DNA of 64,000 bases from positions 5,704,001 through 5,768,000 of the forward strand of contig JAJFPB010000001.1 in assembly GCA_020881915.1 (NCBI GenBank), in the 5' to 3' direction. A program made the position numbers and the translations under genes. Source of the DNA: Paramyrothecium sp. XJ0827 (Eukaryota; Ascomycota; Sordariomycetes; Hypocreales; Stachybotryaceae). A model generated the notes under the pieces. It was not told the DNA's origin and searched no databases. It was given only the letters and a program-made list of their open reading frames with translations. How positions within the stretch are numbered: the stretch's first letter is position 1; each line of letters opens with the position of its first letter. Below, in pieces: positions 59,649 through 64,000 of the stretch.

Positions 59649-61892
59649 GTGCAGCGGTGGAAGAATGGGAGAAAAGGAGGAGGAAGGGACCGCTCTGCAT
59701 GCCAGGAGAGGCAGCAGGTCCTGACACTCGACCAAGCTTTGTATAATAAAGACACGCGCGTGGAGTAGGGAGAAAAGTGATTGGTTATGGGACGAGAGCA
59801 GTCTGTCTAATTTTGGACGCGCGCACTCGCTGTATGCTGGGTTGCCGATGTACTCTAAATCTGCACTTGGCGTGGTTTGCATGAGATTCCTTGATATCAA
59901 TACACCTTTCCAACAACAAATAATTTTACGAACCCGTGGTCTCTTTAACATCGTTGCTTCATGACATGTACGATATCCGAGGTTCGAGATTGCTCGGACA
60001 TCCGAGGCTCAAGGGCTGCCCTGTGCGAGCAATCAAGTGGACCCGACGCAGGTGTTTGTCCAGCACGAGAATGGAGTCTCGACGAGTATGGAAGGTATCG
60101 TGCCGCGGAAGCAGTCAGGTCTCGGACTCCGTACCGGTTTACGAGAAATTCGCCGAGAAGTATAGATGGGCGATCAAAGCGAAAGAAAATAAAATAATTA
60201 ATTAATTATTTTTTTTACTACGTGGTCGATTGCAGCATCAGGGATGCACAGAGATAGCTGACCTTGAGCAAGACCATGCCCTCAATCTGCGTTGCACTTC
60301 AGGAAGGAGAAATGCCAGTGCTCTAATTAAGGTAAGGTAGGTACCCAGAGCTGCGGACCAGAGTGCAGGTCGAGGTAAGGTACCTTGGGTACCCAAGGCA
60401 AGGTAGACACGGCTGAGGATCGTCTCAGTCTCGCTGTGCACAAACACCGGTACCCGCACTGTTGGCCTCTTAGTGACTGGCCAGGAAGGCCCCAGAGCCA
60501 CTAGGATCCCCAAAGCCTCGTTAGCTCCAGCCAGTCAGCGCGCCAAATTGGTCCCACCAGGCGCTCCCAACCCTCAACAAGCCACGGACGAGGCTGTTGA
60601 GGGCAACGCGCGGGAAGTACTCTCAAGTCCCAACCTTCTCTCCAAGGGTGGAGGGCCTTGAGGTAGTTTGGTGAAGGGTTTGGTGACGGGAACCAGGTTC
60701 GCTTGACCAGGGGGTTTCATTGAGATTGGAGCATTTCAACCGTGTAGCCATTTTTCACGGCCTCTGTGCTTCTTTGAGATGAGGCTTGAGCTCTTTTCCT
60801 TCTCTTTTACATCGTATCCGTATCGATGCACTTTTACTGGCTTACTCCGTAAGGCCTGAGATGGAGTAGGCCAGGTACATGTGTACTTGGTGAGGTACGA
60901 AGACGAGCTCCATGGGAGGCCGAGGATCGCAGCCCAGGGGCGGGCCCGCATCTCCGCACTCAACCTCGCCGAACGCGGGCCTCATTATTTAGGATAGGGA
61001 GTAGAGAAAGTGTACGGGCTAAGGTACCCTCCTAGCCTCGTGTTGTGCAGACAGTATTCGTATGCTTGGAACCTGTAGTATGAAAACCCGTGCATCTTGA
61101 TGCAAGGATCGATTTGCTAATTCTGCATATTGTAGGAGAGTGTGTCCATGTCTTTGTAGATAAGCCGACAATCTATGTCCCGAACCCAGGACTCAAGTTG
61201 GACAATGGGAGCAAGGAATAAAGTAAAAGAAAATAAAAAGTCCACATGCAAACTGTGTTGAGGCAGCTCCCCTCCCCCCCTTGTAAAGTCACGGGCCGGT
61301 ACATGTAAGCTTGCGTCGCATGCAGCTCCAGCAGCTCTGCCGCATGGGGGTGTACCTTGGCGCGACACGTGCAAATGGCGCTGCGGCGGTCCCCGGGTGA
61401 GTACGGACGGGCCCTCGAGGCGCGCCATACCCTCGGGAAGCCTCCGTCCAGGTGCTCTCTGCCAGCACTGTAAGGCAAGGTACAACAGATAAGGTAGCTA
61501 AGGTAAGAACCCAAGCAAGCTCCGGGGGATCTGTGCCTGTGCCTGGTCCCGGTCCTGTCCCTGTTCCTGTTCATGTCCTCCCTTGACTGAACTGACCTGA
61601 CTGGGCTTCCCTCCCCATCCTCGTGAAAGCTCACCACCCCGTTTCTCGGCTCTCCCTCCCAACCCGCCCCATAATTCTCCGTCCTCGTTCGGTGGATTCC
61701 TCGTCGCGGATACATCCCCAGACGCCCTTCCTCGTTCTCCCCTCGGCTCGGCTCTCTCTTCCTCTTCCTCCTCTCCTCTCCACTCCACACAACACCAACA
61801 TAGCCTCCCTACCTGCCACCGTCCCCTCCCCCAGCGACGAAGCACCCTCTTCCCTTGGTCAGGGCCCCTTTCTGCAATAACCACACGAAGCC
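59649..61892. other. Intergenic region between citrate synthase and YHM2
   Basis: About 2.2 kb with no gene seen. A short AT-rich patch lies at 60180-60222. Dense GGTA motifs lie at 60330-60410 (including nested GGTACC palindromes), 61021-61030 and 61470-61508. A CT-rich leader (61600-61890) precedes YHM2. Confidence 0.5.
60330..60412. repeat. Cluster of GGTA/GGTACC short motifs
   Basis: The motifs ttaaggtaaggtaggtaccc and ggtaaggtaccttgggtacc occur within 80 bp, with CAAGGCAAGG alongside. This is the densest example of a motif that recurs in intergenic DNA of this window (see findings). Confidence 0.7.
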
Positions 61893-63088
61893 ATGGTTGC
61901 GAGCGTCACCGTCCCAACCCCCGTCGGGGACAAGAAGTTGGAGAAGAAGCCCATCAAGTTCTCCAACTTGCTCCTCGGTGCCGGTCTCAACATGTTCGAG
62001 GTTACCACCCTCGGTCAGCCCCTTGAGGTCGTCAAGACCACCATGGCCGCCCATCGCGGTGATGGCTTCGGGTCGGCCTTGACCCGCATCTGGTCTCGCG
62101 GCGGTGCCCTCGGCTGTAAGTCTAATTGCGTCCTTCGCCCTTTGGCCCGCTCTCTACTCTGGGTTGCCTTGCGCATCGTTCCAATTGAACATCTAGCTCG
62201 GGAACGGGAGCGCATCCCAACTCGGCGCCCATTGGCATCATACGGCTACTAACTTGTACTGCGACAGTCTACCAGGGCCTCATTCCCTGGGCCTGGATCG
62301 AAGCCTCCACCAAGGGCGCCGTCCTGCTCTTCGTCGCCTCGGAGGCCGAATACTACGCCCGTGCCGCCGGCGCCAGCGAGTTCGTCGGTGGTATCTCTGG
62401 TGGTATCGTTGGTGGTGTCGCTCAGGCCTACGCCACCATGGGCTTCTGCACCTGCATGAAGACGGTCGAGATCACCCAGCACAAGCTGGCCGCTAGTGGT
62501 GTCAAGCCTCCCTCCACCTTCCAGACTTTCATGGGCATCTACCGCCAGGAGGGTATTCGCGGCATCAACAAGGGTGTCAACGCCGTCGCCATCCGGCAGA
62601 TGACCAACTGGGGTAGCCGATTCGGTTTCAGCCGTCTTGCTGAGGGCTGGATCCGCTCCGCCACCGGCAAGAAGGACGGCGAGAAGCTGGCCGTTCCCGA
62701 GAAGATCCTGGCCAGTGCCCTGGGCGGTGGCTTGAGCGCTTGGAACCAGCCCATCGAGGTCATTCGTGTCGAGATGCAGAGCAAGAAGGAGGATCCCAAC
62801 CGACCTAAGAAGATGACCGTCGGCAACACCTTCAACTACATCTACAAGAACAACGGCATCAGGGGCCTTTACCGCGGTGTCGCTCCCCGAATTGGTCTCG
62901 GCGTTTGGCAGACCGTCTGCATGGTTGCATTTGGTGACATGTAAGTCATTCCTTGGGACACATACGCGTTCCCACGAGTTGTGGTGAATAGCTTCTCTTT
63001 TTCGAATTTTCACTAACCATGGTGCGCGAACAGGGCAAAGGTCTGGGTCGAGCAGCTGACCGGCGAAGCGGTTACGGCTAAGCATTAA
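61893..63088 (+). CDS. YHM2: Mitochondrial citrate/2-oxoglutarate carrier Yhm2
   Basis: An inner-membrane carrier of the SLC25 type that exports citrate in exchange for 2-oxoglutarate, supplying cytosolic acetyl-CoA and NADPH; the yeast protein was also described as a mitochondrial DNA-binding protein. Exons are 61893-62115, 62268-62940 and 63034-63088, giving 316 residues. Near-diagnostic stretches are [71 protein letters not shown] and [20 protein letters not shown], ending GEAVTAKH. The first and third carrier motifs are QPLEVVK and QPIEVIR, while the second repeat is divergent (CMKTVEIT), as in Yhm2. The 152-bp first intron has a ctactaac branch. Confidence 0.95.
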
Positions 63089-64000
63089 GCAAGGCGTTCT
63101 TGGGGGCGCATTCGATTTTTATGGAGGGAATTGGGAGGCGCGCGACGATGTGGGCAGCATATGAAACGACACCTACGACATGTAGTATGGCCTCGTTGTT
63201 TTGTCTATGTGTCTATATTCCCGTGTTTGGGGCTCTGCGTTTGGTTGGCCTCTTTTGTCTACTTCTGCGGTGTGTTGCAGCGGGCACTGCGGCAAGCTTC
63301 CCCCTGGCCCTGCCACGTTGGTCGAGGCTCGGCAGTCGTTATTGTTGCGGTGCTTGGTTTTGAAATAGATCTCTTTTTCATTTGTCTGACTGGTACGCGA
63401 AGCACATCGCAGACACTCAATAGACGGAATTCCTTGGGCTAAAGAAAAAGCGCGAGCAGTCTTATAATCGTCTCGGTACCAATCACAGGGTGCCTGCCCT
63501 GGGGTAGCCGGGGAAGGGAAATAGCCCACCATTACCTACTCTAGGATATCTGAGTCAATCGCTATGATCTCGTGTAACTAGCCTCCCTAGATCCTGGGCG
63601 ACTTGTGAGTATTATCTGGGAGTTTCTTATACTGAAGAATTTGTATAGAAAACATTAGTATGGCCCGGGCCCTGTGGGAGATAGAGAACCCCAATAGCAG
63701 CGGCTTTGTCTCTCCAGTTTGGCAAGCCGAGATTGGAGTAAGCCAGGTCATAAATAATACAAATGCCTTCTAGTTGGGCATAAACTGGGTTACTAAGTTT
63801 TACCAGGTTATTTATTTATTTGTTTAGGGCTAGCACTTTAACCATATATCTAAGAACGGAAATACATCTTGGCATGCATGTTTATTTTACTTGCCCTTCG
63901 TAGGCCATATTACATTTAATATATTACTACAGTAAGGGCAGGTTGAATTATTAGTATTCCTCAATGACCCTTGAGGATAGTTACCCTAGACTACGGTCTA
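63089..64000. other. 3' flank of YHM2 and AT-rich window end
   Basis: No gene seen. After the presumed YHM2 3' UTR the DNA becomes AT-rich (about 63740-63990), with runs such as ttatttatttatttg. This could be a degenerate repeat or simply AT-rich spacer. Confidence 0.45.

Noticed and set aside
59965..60020. GGTTCGAGATTGCTC resembling a Pol III B box
   Set aside because: No A box at the right distance and no cloverleaf; the area holds a short imperfect repeat of ATCCGAGG-TTC/CTC instead.

Overview
This is a nuclear segment from a filamentous ascomycete (Pezizomycotina), most likely a sordariomycete and plausibly from the Hypocreales. The evidence is short introns (about 50-150 bp) with GT/AG ends and CTAAC/CTGAC branch sites, C-ending codon preference in strongly expressed genes, pyrimidine-rich leaders just before start codons, and proteins typical of that group: a GLFG/poly-Q Nic96, a Seb1-type termination factor, an SPX-TTM Vtc4 and a Neurospora-like Pma1. 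No species can be named from the sequence alone. I saw no rRNA, convincing tRNA, CRISPR, intact transposon, secondary-metabolite cluster or virus-like gene.

Layout. Positions 1-4,900 hold four small housekeeping genes: the 3' part of EMC10 (+), the H2A.Z chaperone CHZ1 (+), the SNARE BET1 (+) and the APC/C subunit APC15 (-). A gap of about 4.3 kb leads to the promoter, an inferred intron-containing 5' leader and the 2,114-residue glutamate synthase GLT1 (+, 10.7-17.2 kb). Then come VTC4 (+), a conserved-looking 781-residue protein of unknown function (+), an FGGY sugar kinase (+), the nucleoporin NIC96 (+) and a bZIP/DUF3425 transcription factor (+). Facing these on the minus strand are a DCAF4-like WD40 protein and the plasma-membrane proton pump PMA1. 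Upstream of PMA1 is a stretch of about 9.6 kb in which I find no gene. After it come SEB1 (-), mitochondrial citrate synthase (+) and the citrate/2-oxoglutarate carrier YHM2 (+).

How the genes relate. Most are unrelated housekeeping genes. The one functional grouping is carbon/nitrogen: citrate synthase and the carrier that exports citrate in exchange for 2-oxoglutarate are adjacent and co-oriented, and GLT1, which consumes 2-oxoglutarate, lies on the same segment. Every multi-exon model below closes in frame (coding lengths divide by three) with canonical splice sites. The models come from reading alone, without transcript data.

I did not find a clearly novel biological system. The most useful leads are two introns without in-frame stops (PMA1 tail, NIC96), a 13-nt microexon in CHZ1, an untranslated intron of about 1.2 kb before GLT1, the gene-free region upstream of PMA1, a possible frameshift at the APC15 C-terminus, and a GGTA-type motif that recurs in intergenic DNA.
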